DNA of 64,000 nt from Hormiphora californensis (Eukaryota > Ctenophora > Tentaculata > Cydippida > Pleurobrachiidae), in NCBI GenBank assembly GCA_020137815.1, contig CM035361.1, positions 673,524 through 737,523 of the forward strand, in the 5' to 3' direction. Of the stretch, positions 41,251-51,260 are shown one piece after another. Made by a program: the position numbers and the translations under genes. Every line of letters starts with the position of its first letter. The stretch's first letter is position 1. Under the pieces are notes generated by a model. It worked only from the letters and a program-made list of their open reading frames with translations. It searched no databases and was not told the DNA's origin.

Positions 41251-41655
41251 TCCTAATTTCTCCGTCACCCCACTACAATGTCAAACTAAGCAGATGTGGG
41301 TAGCTGAGTTCACTCCCGCGATGTATCTAATCGATCCCTAGTTTAATATCGTTATGGTATCTTCATCTGGTTTCATTATTAATTAGTAAACTTAATTAAT
41401 CTAGTTAAACTAGATCCAGATCTTTATTAACAAATGTGAGAGTACTCTGAGAGAAAGAGAGAGAGAGAAACAAATTGCGAAATGTTGAGATAGTAGTTTA
41501 GTTAAAACCACAACGATTTAGTCGTTACAGGGTTGCAGCTATTAAAAGTAAAATCACGAAACTAGAGCTCAGGTAGGTGAATGGTCGAGGTCAGGTAAAT
41601 TTAGATGTCAATATCAGATAAATCTAGATATCGAGGTCAGATAAAAGGTCGCTAG

Positions 41656-41764
41656 CAGGAACCGACCGAAACAAGTAAACAACCAATCAGAACTCGTTAT
41701 TTAGGTCACGTGACTGGTTATTAGCCAATCAGGGACCAGTATTTCCTGGTTCGGTCGGTTCCTG
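41656..41764. mobile_element. 109-bp hAT-type MITE, copy 4
   Basis: Same orientation as copy 3, with an exact 8-bp TSD GTCGCTAG (41648-41655 and 41765-41772). It sits 29 bp from the left end of the Polinton-like element. Confidence 0.9.
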
Positions 41765-41793
41765 GTCGCTAGGTTGTAAAACAGGGCCTGTAC

Positions 41794-42351
41794 AGTAGTA
41801 TAGTGTGCACAGTTGGGACCCCTTTTTTGCCCTAACTGGGGCACCATTTTGTATGAACATATCACGCGACTTCTGATTACCAAAATTATGCGGCGCTGGC
41901 AAGAGTTGTTCACTAGGATATTAGGAGCTCCGGCAAGGGGCCATGGAACAAGTTTGGCGCTGACAAGGGCCCACATTCGCGATTGAGATTTCTGTATGAT
42001 GTCAATTTTTGTTTGGGATTTCTGTGTGATCTCACCCCTATCACATTACACTCCTACACAATGCATATAACTTTCTCTCTCTTTTCTCGTGCCAGGTGTT
42101 CTGATACAAATAATAAATTTACTCCAGCGTTCCTCTAATGTTCTTTTGTTATTCTTACCGTTCCAGTGACTTTTCGCTAGAAAGGAACGAGACGGGAACG
42201 GTGAAAATTACAAAAGAACAGCAACGGAACGTGTTTTCGTTAGATAGGAAAAGTTGGAAAATACAAAAGAACAGTGGAAATTAGAACGGAACAACAGCGG
42301 AACGACGGCGGAACAGTAAAATGTTGCAAAATTTTTCATAAACGAAAACAT
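41794..42351 (+). repeat. Left TIR of Polinton-like element
   Basis: Pairs with 44677-45256 with small indels. The inner half is rich in GGAAC/GTTCC and AAAAGAACA motifs. Confidence 0.9.
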
Positions 42352-42399
42352 GCAGTAGATACACATAAACTAGGAAACGTATTTTTACACAGGTGTTCT

Positions 42400-42565
42400 A
42401 AAAATGATTTTGTCGTTACTTTATCATTCGTAGTGTTCTTTTGGTGTTCCGGTGACTTTTCATTAAAAAGGAACGAAATGGAAACAGTGAAAATTACAAA
42501 AGAACAACAACGGAACATATTGTGATTCACTGGAACAACACCGGAACAACACCAGAACAGTAAAA
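42400..42565 (+). promoter_or_regulatory. TIR-like module upstream of element gene 1
   Basis: A diverged extra copy of the inner TIR sequence (GTGTTCTTTTGGTGTTCC through GGAACAACACC) ending just before the TATA box of gene 1. A related module in the other orientation precedes gene 3 (43866-44080). Regulatory role is inference from position. Confidence 0.5.
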
Positions 42566-42580
42566 TAGCTAGTTTGGAAC

Positions 42581-42588
42581 TATAAAAG
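42581..42588 (+). promoter_or_regulatory. TATA box, element gene 1
   Basis: TATAAAAG, 41 bp upstream of the ATG at 42622. It predicts a transcription start near 42611 and a leader of about 10 nt. Confidence 0.65.
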
Positions 42589-42621
42589 AGATTGCTTATT
42601 GCGTTCAATTCATTTCTAGTC

Positions 42622-42975
42622 ATGCCGAGATCTAATACGCGTCACGAGTCGTCTAAGAAAATGGGCTTAAGTGATATTTCAGATCCAGAGTCTGACTCAG
42701 ATATATCTCAATCTGATAGCGAATCTTCGGACCGAGAAAATACATACCAATGCTTGCTACACTGCTTTGCTTTCAAGCACGATCTTATTGACGCTGATAT
42801 CAGCAAAGCTGATCTAACAGATCGCGAGAAACTTCTTGTGGACGCCATTAAGGAATCAAACTCATTAATTGAAATTCGTGAAATGCTAAACCAGAACCCA
42901 GAAATGTTTGATAATATTACGAACAAGCTGTTTCCGGAAACCTATGAAAATAAATGTCCTAACTGCAGTAACTAG
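42622..42975 (+). CDS. Element gene 1, acidic protein with C-terminal CxxC
   Basis: 117 aa. MPRSNTRHESSKK is a basic start, followed by a Ser/Asp-rich stretch (SDPESDSDISQSDSESSD), a helical middle and the end NKCPNCSN with a CxxC knuckle. No recognised domain. The ATG is chosen because it is the first after the predicted TATA-dependent start. The longer open frame upstream has no ATG. Confidence 0.65.
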   Translation: MPRSNTRHESSKKMGLSDISDPESDSDISQSDSESSDRENTYQCLLHCFAFKHDLIDADISKADLTDREKLLVDAIKESNSLIEIREMLNQNPEMFDNITNKLFPETYENKCPNCSN

Positions 42976-43009
42976 TTTCTTTCGATGTCATGCCATGGGT
43001 ATATAAGGG

Positions 43010-43017
43010 ACAACTAT
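43010..43017 (+). promoter_or_regulatory. TATA box, element gene 2
   Basis: TATATAAG only 24 bp before the ATG at 43034. The predicted start would fall at or just after that ATG, so either the leader is minimal or a later Met is used. Confidence 0.5.
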
Positions 43018-43033
43018 CTTCATTTCTTTACAA

Positions 43034-43771
43034 ATGGTAGCTTGTGACTTGTGTGACCAATCGTTCCCCTTCATTTATCAACTCCTTGAACATAAAGACC
43101 TCTATCACAAAAAGCCTACGATTAATGAAGGTATGGATACCAAAGAACTACAGATAGATGAGGATTATCCAATAGATGACACCTCTGCAGATAGCAGCGA
43201 TAAAGATTCGGAAAACCCTTCACCAACACTTACTAAAGTTGTGAAAAAGCCTGAACTAAATTACAAGGAATTGTATCATGTGCGAGATCAGCACGCTCGC
43301 AAGTTTGAACGTTTGTACAAAACAAAGCTGACGGAATCAAAACAACATTTGAGTCGCATTCGGTTATTTGAAAAGCAACTCGATGAGTTTATAACAAATT
43401 TTAAGGACAGTACCTTTAACGAGTTTTCCGATTCAATAATTAACTCCAAAAATATTGCTGACTTTCTAGAACTCAGTCGATTGTTTGCTTCAAAGAAATT
43501 TGTCAAGGTTTCACGTAGTAACCAACTTTTACAAGCTATTAAAACGTTGTGTACTGGTCTAAAGTATGGTGTAATTCCACTTGTTGTTTTTCAGCGAAAG
43601 AGATTAAATGAAAAAGAACGAAAATTGATTAAATTAGTTGACAAAAAGAGCGTTGAAGATATCAAAAAATTATTTTTAAAGTATTCTAAAGAGTTTGCAA
43701 ATATTTTCCAAGTTGTTGAAAAGACGCTGTTGCTTTTAAGAGATTTAGAAAATGAAAGTTTAAATGTATAG
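43034..43771 (+). CDS. Element gene 2, C2H2 zinc-finger coiled protein
   Basis: 245 aa. The N-terminal ACDLCDQSFPFIYQLLEHKD followed by LYH has C-x2-C-x12-H-x4-H spacing of a single C2H2 finger (residues 4-25). An acidic linker (about 40-70) and a Lys/Glu-rich, predicted helical region to the end follow. No known enzyme motif. It could bind DNA or the TIR, or be structural; unassigned. Confidence 0.65.
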   Translation: MVACDLCDQSFPFIYQLLEHKDLYHKKPTINEGMDTKELQIDEDYPIDDTSADSSDKDSENPSPTLTKVVKKPELNYKELYHVRDQHARKFERLYKTKLTESKQHLSRIRLFEKQLDEFITNFKDSTFNEFSDSIINSKNIADFLELSRLFASKKFVKVSRSNQLLQAIKTLCTGLKYGVIPLVVFQRKRLNEKERKLIKLVDKKSVEDIKKLFLKYSKEFANIFQVVEKTLLLLRDLENESLNV

Positions 43772-43865
43772 TTAATTATATTTCTTTTTTTTTTGAAAAA
43801 AGGTCTTTTTATTTGTTTTACAAATCAAAAACAAAGTAGGTTTTATTGTTCCAGTGAATCAAACA

Positions 43866-44080
43866 TTTTGCAACAGTTTACAATATTTTACTGTTCCGCT
43901 GTCGTTCCGCTGTTGTTCCGTTCTAATATCCACTGTTCTTTTGTATTTTCCCACTTTTCCTTTCTAACGAAAAAACATTCCGTTGCTGTTCTTTTGTAGT
44001 TTTCACTGTTCCCGTCTCGTTCCTTTCTCATGAAAAGTCACTGGAATACCAAAAGAACGCTGGGAATAACAGTGCTATGA
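43866..44080 (-). promoter_or_regulatory. TIR-like module upstream of element gene 3
   Basis: A copy of the inner part of the right TIR (TTTTACTGTTCCGCTGTCG through AAAAGTCACTGGAATACC) between genes 2 and 3, ending 35 bp before the gene 3 TATA box. Confidence 0.55.
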
Positions 44081-44114
44081 CCCGTCGATAATTGAAGTAG
44101 AACATATCTTTGGC

Positions 44115-44122
44115 TATATAAA
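44115..44122 (+). promoter_or_regulatory. TATA box, element gene 3
   Basis: TATATAAA, 40 bp upstream of the ATG at 44155. Predicted leader about 10 nt. Confidence 0.65.
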
Positions 44123-44154
44123 CCGGTGTTACCATAATTGCTACCATAAGAATC

Positions 44155-44592
44155 ATGGACGCGTTTCTAGATACTGTGCCCGTCAAGTTTTGGGAGTTGT
44201 ACCGGAAAAATTGGTCAACTATTCGTCAGCGTACTACAAAAGGCAAACTAAAAGATATTTATCATTTTCCACTGTCACCCACTGATGGAATTTTTGGTAA
44301 ACTAGATAAAGTCTTGGAAAACTATCAGAATGATATAAAACTGAATGTCGCATTCGGATTTGTTATGACAAACAAACTTACTGGTGAAGTTAAATTTTAT
44401 CACCCCTCTAATAACACAATGGTTTTTGAGACTGCTCAATTAATTTCTGGGCGAGAAGACGTTAAAAAAGTAAAAGAAAATATTGAACGGGAAGATCTGC
44501 TAGAAATAGCAAGGAGTTCACGCCCATCTACAGCATGGAAAGTCGAAGCTGTGGTCTGCATTAGATTTGATATAATGAAGATTCAATTTTGA
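44155..44592 (+). CDS. Element gene 3, polymerase-leader-like protein
   Basis: 145 aa starting MDAFLDTVPVKFWELYRKNW. The segment GEVKFYHPSNNTMVF then RPSTAWKVEAVVCIRFDIMK resembles a conserved region I associate with proteins encoded N-terminal to, or beside, PolB in animal Polinton/adintovirus-type elements. That recollection is not a search result. The polymerase itself is absent; the frame stops right after this region. Confidence 0.6.
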   Translation: MDAFLDTVPVKFWELYRKNWSTIRQRTTKGKLKDIYHFPLSPTDGIFGKLDKVLENYQNDIKLNVAFGFVMTNKLTGEVKFYHPSNNTMVFETAQLISGREDVKKVKENIEREDLLEIARSSRPSTAWKVEAVVCIRFDIMKIQF

Positions 44593-44676
44593 TATAACTG
44601 ATAGCATTTTAATTATTCATTTATTTTTTCTCCAGAAAACCAGTCTCTTAATTTGTTTTATAGACACAAAGTTGTT

Positions 44677-45256
44677 ATGTTTTCGTTTATGAAACATTTT
44701 GCAACATTTTTCAATATTTTACTGTTCCGCTGTCGTTCCGCTGTTGTTCCGTTCTAATTTCCACTGTTCTTTTGTATTTTTCAACTTTTCTTATTTAACA
44801 AAAAACCGTTCCGATGCTGTTCTTTTGTAATTTTCACTGTTCCCGGCTCGTTCCTTTCTAGTGAAAAGTCACTGGAGTATCAAAAGAACGGTAAGAATAA
44901 CAAAAGAACATTAGAGGAACGTTGGAGTATATTTATTATTTGTATCAGAACACCTGCACGAGAAAAGAGAGAGAAAGTTATATATGCATTGTGCAGGAGT
45001 GTAATGTGATAGGGGTGAGATCACACAGAAATCCCAAACAAAAATTGACATCATACAGAAATCCCAATCGCGAATGTGGGCCCTTGTCAGCGCCAAACTT
45101 GTTCCATGGCCCCTTGCCGGAGCTCCTAATATCCTAGTGAACAACTCTTGCCAGCGCCGCATAATTTTGGTAATCAGAAGTCGCGTGATATGTTCATACA
45201 AAATGGTGCCCCAGTTAGGGCAAAAAAGGGGTCCCAACTGTGCACACTATACTACT
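44677..45256 (-). repeat. Right TIR of Polinton-like element
   Basis: Inverse of 41794-42351. Confidence 0.9.
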
Positions 45257-45262
45257 CTGTAC

Positions 45263-46290
45263 AGCTGCACACTCTATAAACCCTCATCGACACACCTGCA
45301 GTAGTACTAAACACTGTGTAGCATGATCAGGGAGTAGCCCAATTAAATAGTAACATGATAGTTATATCAAGAACTCTAAATAAAAGCGACATATTTGGCA
45401 ATAAATACTTTGGAGAAAACACAGATCCGTCAGCTAAATTGTAAACAACCTAAAATTTAATACAGAAGAGAGTTATAAAGGGGTCACCCAAAGAAAGGTA
45501 ACCTACAGGATGAGCCATGTCTTTCCTACTGATAAGAGCATCTTGTTATTCGATCCGGAAATTTGAATCCCTCAAAAAAATCTTATTTTGGCTGCCTCAC
45601 ATTATAGGTGCTATCTCACAAAGAAATAGTATTTTGGGCTAATGGCTATTCCAGGTAGTCCAACAGCTGCTGAATAAATTTTAGGAAAAATCTTTTGGTT
45701 TTCAAAGAAATACAATCTCCACTCTCAAGGAAATACCATTAGTCTGGAAACTTACAAAGTCTTTGAAGTGAGTAGTGGGATGTAGTGTGATGTATTTAAC
45801 TGTAGCTACTGGAACAAAAGACATTGACTAATTTACTAATTCATTAATTAACTTAGTAATTGTATAGTTTGGATAGCGATATACATATACAATATTGATG
45901 GGCCATTCAAAATGAGCAGTGTACACGTGTGAAACATAAACACCGATAACAAATTGTTTACTTTATAACGGCTGTGTTTGCATTATAAATATATGCAGCA
46001 ACCAGCTGCGTCACGATCTCACAATCTAACAAGTAACAATCTAGAAGGTAGTTACAATCATTATCAGCTACATGACTTGGTTATGTAGATTAGAAAATGA
46101 ATAACAAATTAAATCAAGTAACCGTAAAATAAAAGCTGCAATTTGTCCACAACAAAACAAACAGACTTGATATACTCTGAGAGATCAAAGAGAGTTGTTG
46201 TACGTGGTGGGAAGGAAGAAGATTAGTGGTCAGAAATTTGTTTTTTCTTCTAGAAATTCTATAGTACTAAGAAGTGGGAAGAAGTTTTGA
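45263..46290. other. Intergenic, no gene seen
   Basis: AT-rich sequence without open frames of interest, splice-phase pairs or repeats that I can recognise. Confidence 0.5.
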
Positions 46291-46294
46291 GTGA

Positions 46295-46355
46295 AACTAT
46301 AATGATCACACATAGAGAGATATGAAACTATAATGATCACACACACAGAGATAGA
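46295..46355. repeat. Short tandem GAGATATGAAACTATAATGATCACACA, left part
   Basis: Two units. The same unit reappears three times at 48275-48346, on the far side of the 441-bp repeat region. Confidence 0.8.
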
Positions 46356-46356
46356 G

Positions 46357-47470
46357 TTCATACATTTGCAGTTTCATATTTGTTTCATTTTGAATGCTCT
46401 GTTACACTGACATACACCCGTCTAAGTCTCTCTTTAATTCTAAATCTATCAATTTACAACCGCATCGCCTAGTCTGGTTCAGTCATTCTGTCAAATAGTG
46501 CTCCTTTCCTGTATCTTTCAACACAGTACCTCTAATATCTGATCTCTAACGCACTCAATACCTGCTCGTTTTCTTGTACTATGGTCACGTCCATAATATT
46601 GCTCTGTCTCAAAACATACTCCTTGTGCCAATGCTCCTCTATATCCCCTAATGATTCCCAAAATTTCAAGTTTCTATCTTCAAAACTGTGGTCTCAGTAG
46701 CATTAAAACTGTCAAATACATCATTCTGCATTCTGGATACAGAATAACTTTGCGGATGTGTGACATAAACGAATTGCCGGGATTCTCCAGACTCTCTCAC
46801 AATCAGTTCATACATTTGCAGTTTCATATTTGTTTCATTTTGAATGCTCTGTTACACTGACATACACCCGTCTAAGTCTCTCTTTAATTCTAAATCTATC
46901 AATTTACAACCGCATCGCCTAGTCTGGTTCAGTCATTCTGTCAAATAGTGCTCCTTTCCTGTATCTTTCAACACAGTACCTCTAATATCTGATCTCTAAC
47001 GCACTCAATACCTGCTCGTTTTCTTGTACGTCCATAATATTGCTCTGTCTCAAAACATACTCCTTGTGCCAATGCTCCTCTATATCCCCTAATGATTCCC
47101 AAAATTTCAAGTTTCTATCTTCAAAACTGTGGTCTCAGTAGCATTAAAACTGTCAAATACATCATTCTGCATTCTGGATACAGAATAACTTTGCGGATGT
47201 GTGACATAAACGAATTGCCGGGATTCTCCAGACTCTCTCACAATCAGTTCATACATTTGCAGTTTCATATTTGTTTCATTTTGAATGCTCTGTTACACTG
47301 ACATACACCCGTCTAAGTCTCTCTTTAATTCTAAATCTATCAATTTACAACCGCATCGCCTAGTCTGGTTCAGTCATTCTGTCAAATAGTGCTCCTTTCC
47401 TGTATCTTTCAACACAGTACCTCTAATATCTGATCTCTAACGCACTCAATACCTGCTCGTTTTCTTGTAC
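46357..47470. repeat. About 445-bp tandem repeat, two and a half units
   Basis: Units begin TTCATACATTTGCAGTTTCA at 46357, 46807 and 47248. The second unit lacks 9 bp near 47028 and the third is truncated at TTCTTGTACTAGCC. They are otherwise near-identical, so the duplication is recent. A 69-codon frame repeats with each unit, but nothing about it looks selected. Confidence 0.9.
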
Positions 47471-48270
47471 TAGCCACCACCCACCCCTCCACCCCACCCA
47501 CCTCCCCCACCCTGGCCCTTCCCAATTTAGAGGACTTTGTGAAACACGCCAGTACAGGGACAATCCTTGTGTTTTGGTGCACTAAGTCGCTTATCGCGTG
47601 TAACAACTCACAATTGTTCTTATCTGTCCCACCCGTCTTGTCCTATAGAACATCGTACACATTCTAGGGACGCTACAATCTGTCCCACCTCTTATTTGTA
47701 TTTGATCATTTTTGTTCATCTTGATCTCTACTGCAAGTGGAATACACCTCTCATCTGATCACCAACAACATCACGGTACCAATCATACATCAAAAACCTG
47801 TAAGTTCATCTGTCTGTATTGTCTGTTCATCTTTTGTGTACCATTGATAATGATTCCGGAGTAAACCTTACCAATCAATAATTTAATTAGAGCTACTATA
47901 GACAGACTACCCCAGACCCAAGCTTGAGAAGTGTCCACTCGACGGACCGTCGTCGTAACAAACAAACGAACAGGCCTACCTGCACAGCCACCCAAGCTTG
48001 AAAATGTGCCCCCTAACTTGTCTTTTTGCTTATTCGCAAGATAACTGCAATGTCCTCACGGGGCGGAGATGCGAAGAGTGCAACCGACCTTTAACCGTGG
48101 GGGCTGCGTAAGTGTCTTGCAAGTACAATGACTGACTGACAATATGAATGCAATGATATCAACTGACCACAACACGATGACAGACGCTATGACGAGGTTG
48201 CAATGTCGTTCTGCCCTAACGGGCAGAGTTTGGCACGCTATAACCTATCTGTACCACCACCACCACCACA
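47471..48270. other. Unassigned possible retroelement-derived region
   Basis: C-rich CACCCACC stretch, then unique sequence. No domain, TSD or poly(A) tail could be defined. Confidence 0.3.
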
Positions 48271-48274
48271 CACA

Positions 48275-48346
48275 GAGATATGAAACTATAATGATCACAC
48301 AGAGAGATATGAAACTATAATGATCACACAGAGAGATATGAAACTA
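48275..48346. repeat. Short tandem GAGATATGAAACTATAATGATCACACA, right part
   Basis: Three units matching 46295-46355. Confidence 0.85.
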
Positions 48347-48349
48347 CAG

Positions 48350-51180
48350 AATATCAGGTACTTACTTGATCTTCTTGATATCTTCATGTCTGATCTCAAC
48401 AACTCTATATCTACCACAGCTTCTACTCGATCATTGTCATTCCACAGGTTTTAGAAATTGCTATATTTGGGGAGATAATAACAGGGTGGTAATTTGAGCA
48501 AAACTAAATTTCATAAAATAAGCACATACGAAAGTAAGAGTGTAATCGACTCGAGGAACTTATATTGAAGTCTATAATAATGCTCATGAGATAATTAACT
48601 TTACAAACGTACATGGGAATCACACTTAATCTGACACAAATATCGTGGTAGAAACTAGAAAGATTCGTTAGGTTAGACTCTAGACACAAGCAGACAAGCA
48701 AATACAAACAAATTCTAGAAACAAGTTCATTATAGGAGTGTAACAATAATAATGTTGTGTTGCAATCATTGTCGAGGAAGGGGGGGGGGTAACTGTAAAG
48801 CTCGCCCTTCTTGGTAAAATCACTAGGTGTAGTTGAGCAATCCTGCCCCGATATAATTACAGAGCCATTATCTGTAATCAGGGCTGCTGAGATGTGCATA
48901 ATATTGGGAGACATTAGGATATATATTACACACACGAGTTGATCTGGCAGGATAATGAGGGTTGTGTGATAGACTAGAAAGGGGTACAAGGGAGAAGGAA
49001 AGGGGCTGTGTCAGACTATATAGAAAAGGGGTTGGAGAACTGCAGGACAGTGAAGGGTGGAGAACAGGGCCCGGTAAAGGAGGAAAGGGTTGTAATATGG
49101 TTATATTGTTCTCGTTAGACTTACGTACAACAAGGTTATTGCATTATTGCTATGTGGCTAACCCACAAAACAAAAGATACTCTGAGGAACTTGTTATATT
49201 ATTTAGACAAGTACCGACAAGAATATATCAGACTTCCATGTCGGGAGAAACACTGGATATCAATGTATGGTTTATTGAGGACTGCTGCACTCATGAATAT
49301 CACAATGAAGAAAAGAATGGTCGAAGCTGCACTTTCACACGTCTGGTAGATCACGGCATGGGGGAGGGGGCTTTTGTCACCTGCTAAATCATTTTGTAAT
49401 ATGTATCCACACTGCAGCACCTGTGCTCTCTGTGTGTATGTTTAGTGACACAAAGTGACTGTGAGATCAAAGCGTTCTGCAGGGAATTTGACAATTTGAG
49501 AGGGGGTAAAAGAACTAGACAATGCAGTGCAGCAAGAAAGATTGAAACTTTGACAAAAGTGGACGAAAAAGACAAAAGAGATCAGGGTCAAGGCAATTGC
49601 AGCACCCCGTATGACGTGTAAGATATACTTCATCAAAGTTTCAACAGCGGTTCTAACTCAAAAAGCAATCTATCATATTAAAAACCGCAACAATTCGTGC
49701 TCTGTAACATATAGTGAATAGAGAGAGTGGGAGCGACAGGATCAGAGCCGGGATTCAATGCGAGGCGGGGCGGGTTGAGTGGTCCAATATGACTGTTGTT
49801 TTGTCAAATTTCTTTTGTTTGAACTAATCCAGGGTAGAAAAGAAAAATCTGACACGCGAGCTGGTCCGAGATTTTCATGTGGTGGACTGAGATGGGGAGG
49901 GGATTTGGGAGGGGATGGTGAGGAAAGAATGAAAGATGTTAGAGAGATAGATAGATAGAGAGATAGAGAGACAAATAGAGATAGAGAGAAAGAGAGATAG
50001 AGAGATAGAGAGAGAGGGAGAGAGTAGATTGGAAAAAGGTAAGGTGAAACCCATCACACGGGAGGGTGGCTAACAACATGTGTGGAGGAGGAGGAGGAGG
50101 TAGTGTGTGACTTGCAGAAAAGAAATTCCGCCTCTCCATCCATCGATCGTAGTAAACATTATATATGATCTAAAAATGCTCCTATACCGCCATGATGATG
50201 TGTGTAAATAGAAAGGTTGCCCCTATTATAGAGCGGCAATGCCTGATGTCTGCAGGAGGGGGCTGCAGGAGGGGGGGGGGGGGGGTGTGCACCACTGTCC
50301 ACTATATTATGCAGGAGGGGGGGGGGGGCTAGGTACCACTACTGAGTACCGCACCCTGTGTGGTTAGAGAAGGTCGAACTTCATGGTCCGTTCATCATCA
50401 TCTAGACTCTGCTACTCTGTATATACAAAGAAACAATGAAACTTAATTATTTTGGTGCGAATTTACTTGAAGATCGAACAAAGGGTCAGCGGGGCAGCGC
50501 CCCTTTCTAGTATATATCTAGCTTGTTGCTTGTATAATAAACACAATAGATATTCGTGTACGAAACCCATATTCATAATTTATGTGACATAAAACGGACT
50601 CGAGACTCCTGCACGCCACAGTCTATAAATCATCAAATAAGTTGATACTCGTATCTCGTACAGTCTATCTATATTTTTAGTCGGGCTGATAATATCATCG
50701 TACAATCCAACACATTCTAAACTTGACAATACTAAACAGTGAACCTAATAAAAATTCAAAACTGCAAATAAATTCGACAGGATAATTGTTTATGGGCTGA
50801 ACACATAATGATAGTCTGTATAGATAATAGCTCCTTCCGGCCGTTCGAGATGGTCAACGCGGTGATAAAACAGATAATATGCAAATACAGTTTTCAGTTC
50901 ATTGCAATCATTGCATCGGTGCAGGGTCTATTCGATTTCAAACTTCCCCATCTCAACGGGTTATTAGTAAACGCAAAGAGAAAACACACATAAGATCATA
51001 TAACTTGGCAACCTGAGCAACGCTACAGCTAAGGCCCATACATCAACCCATCCCCACATATAGTTATCTATTGTCCATTTAAGCGGTATTGTTCAAATTT
51101 GCAGACTTTGAATTCAGAGCTCTCTGCATATAGTCTGAATAATTTGACATCCTTGATCACTGCAGTACAACAAGTAACTC
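48350..51180. other. Downstream flank of transporter gene, no gene seen
   Basis: Contains several 60-160 codon open frames without domains, a GATA/GA-rich tract at 49935-50025 and poly-G runs at 50270-50330. A fragment at about 50778-50840 resembles the Penelope-like arm (GGATAATTGTTTATG and CTCCTTCCGG). No exon set could be assembled. Confidence 0.45.
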
Positions 51181-51182
51181 TT

Positions 51183-51260
51183 TCACAGGACTACTCCAGC
51201 TAGAACGAAGCTCATCAGTGGAGGAATTGATAAGAGTACCATCTGAGTAACGTCCGAGAT
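51183..51260 (-). CDS. MFS gene exon 12 and stop
   Basis: ISDVTQMVLLSIPPLMSFVL then AGVVL and TGA. The final TM helix ends at the C-terminus with no cytosolic tail. Confidence 0.85.
   Translation of the reverse strand: MSDVTQMVLLSIPPLMSFVLAGVVL

Larger units (their letters stand above)
41794..45256 (+). mobile_element. Polinton/Maverick-like mini-element
   Basis: 3,463 bp bounded by 5'-AGTAGTATAGTGTGCACAG and its inverse, with an exact 6-bp duplication CTGTAC (41788-41793 and 45257-45262). AG termini, long TIRs (about 558 and 580 bp) and 6-bp TSDs are the defining features of Polintons, the endogenous form of adintovirus-like viruses. Only three small same-strand genes are present. Polymerase B, integrase, ATPase, protease and capsid genes are all absent, so it must be non-autonomous. 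An internal-deletion derivative or a satellite of a full-length relative is inferred. Confidence 0.85.

Noticed and set aside
46651-47301. Two identical 69-aa frames
   Set aside because: Identical because they lie in recent tandem units; no other sign of coding.
48504-49387. Frames of 161 (minus) and 141 (plus) codons
   Set aside because: No domain, no repeat of splice-phase logic and atypical composition; chance open frames cannot be excluded.
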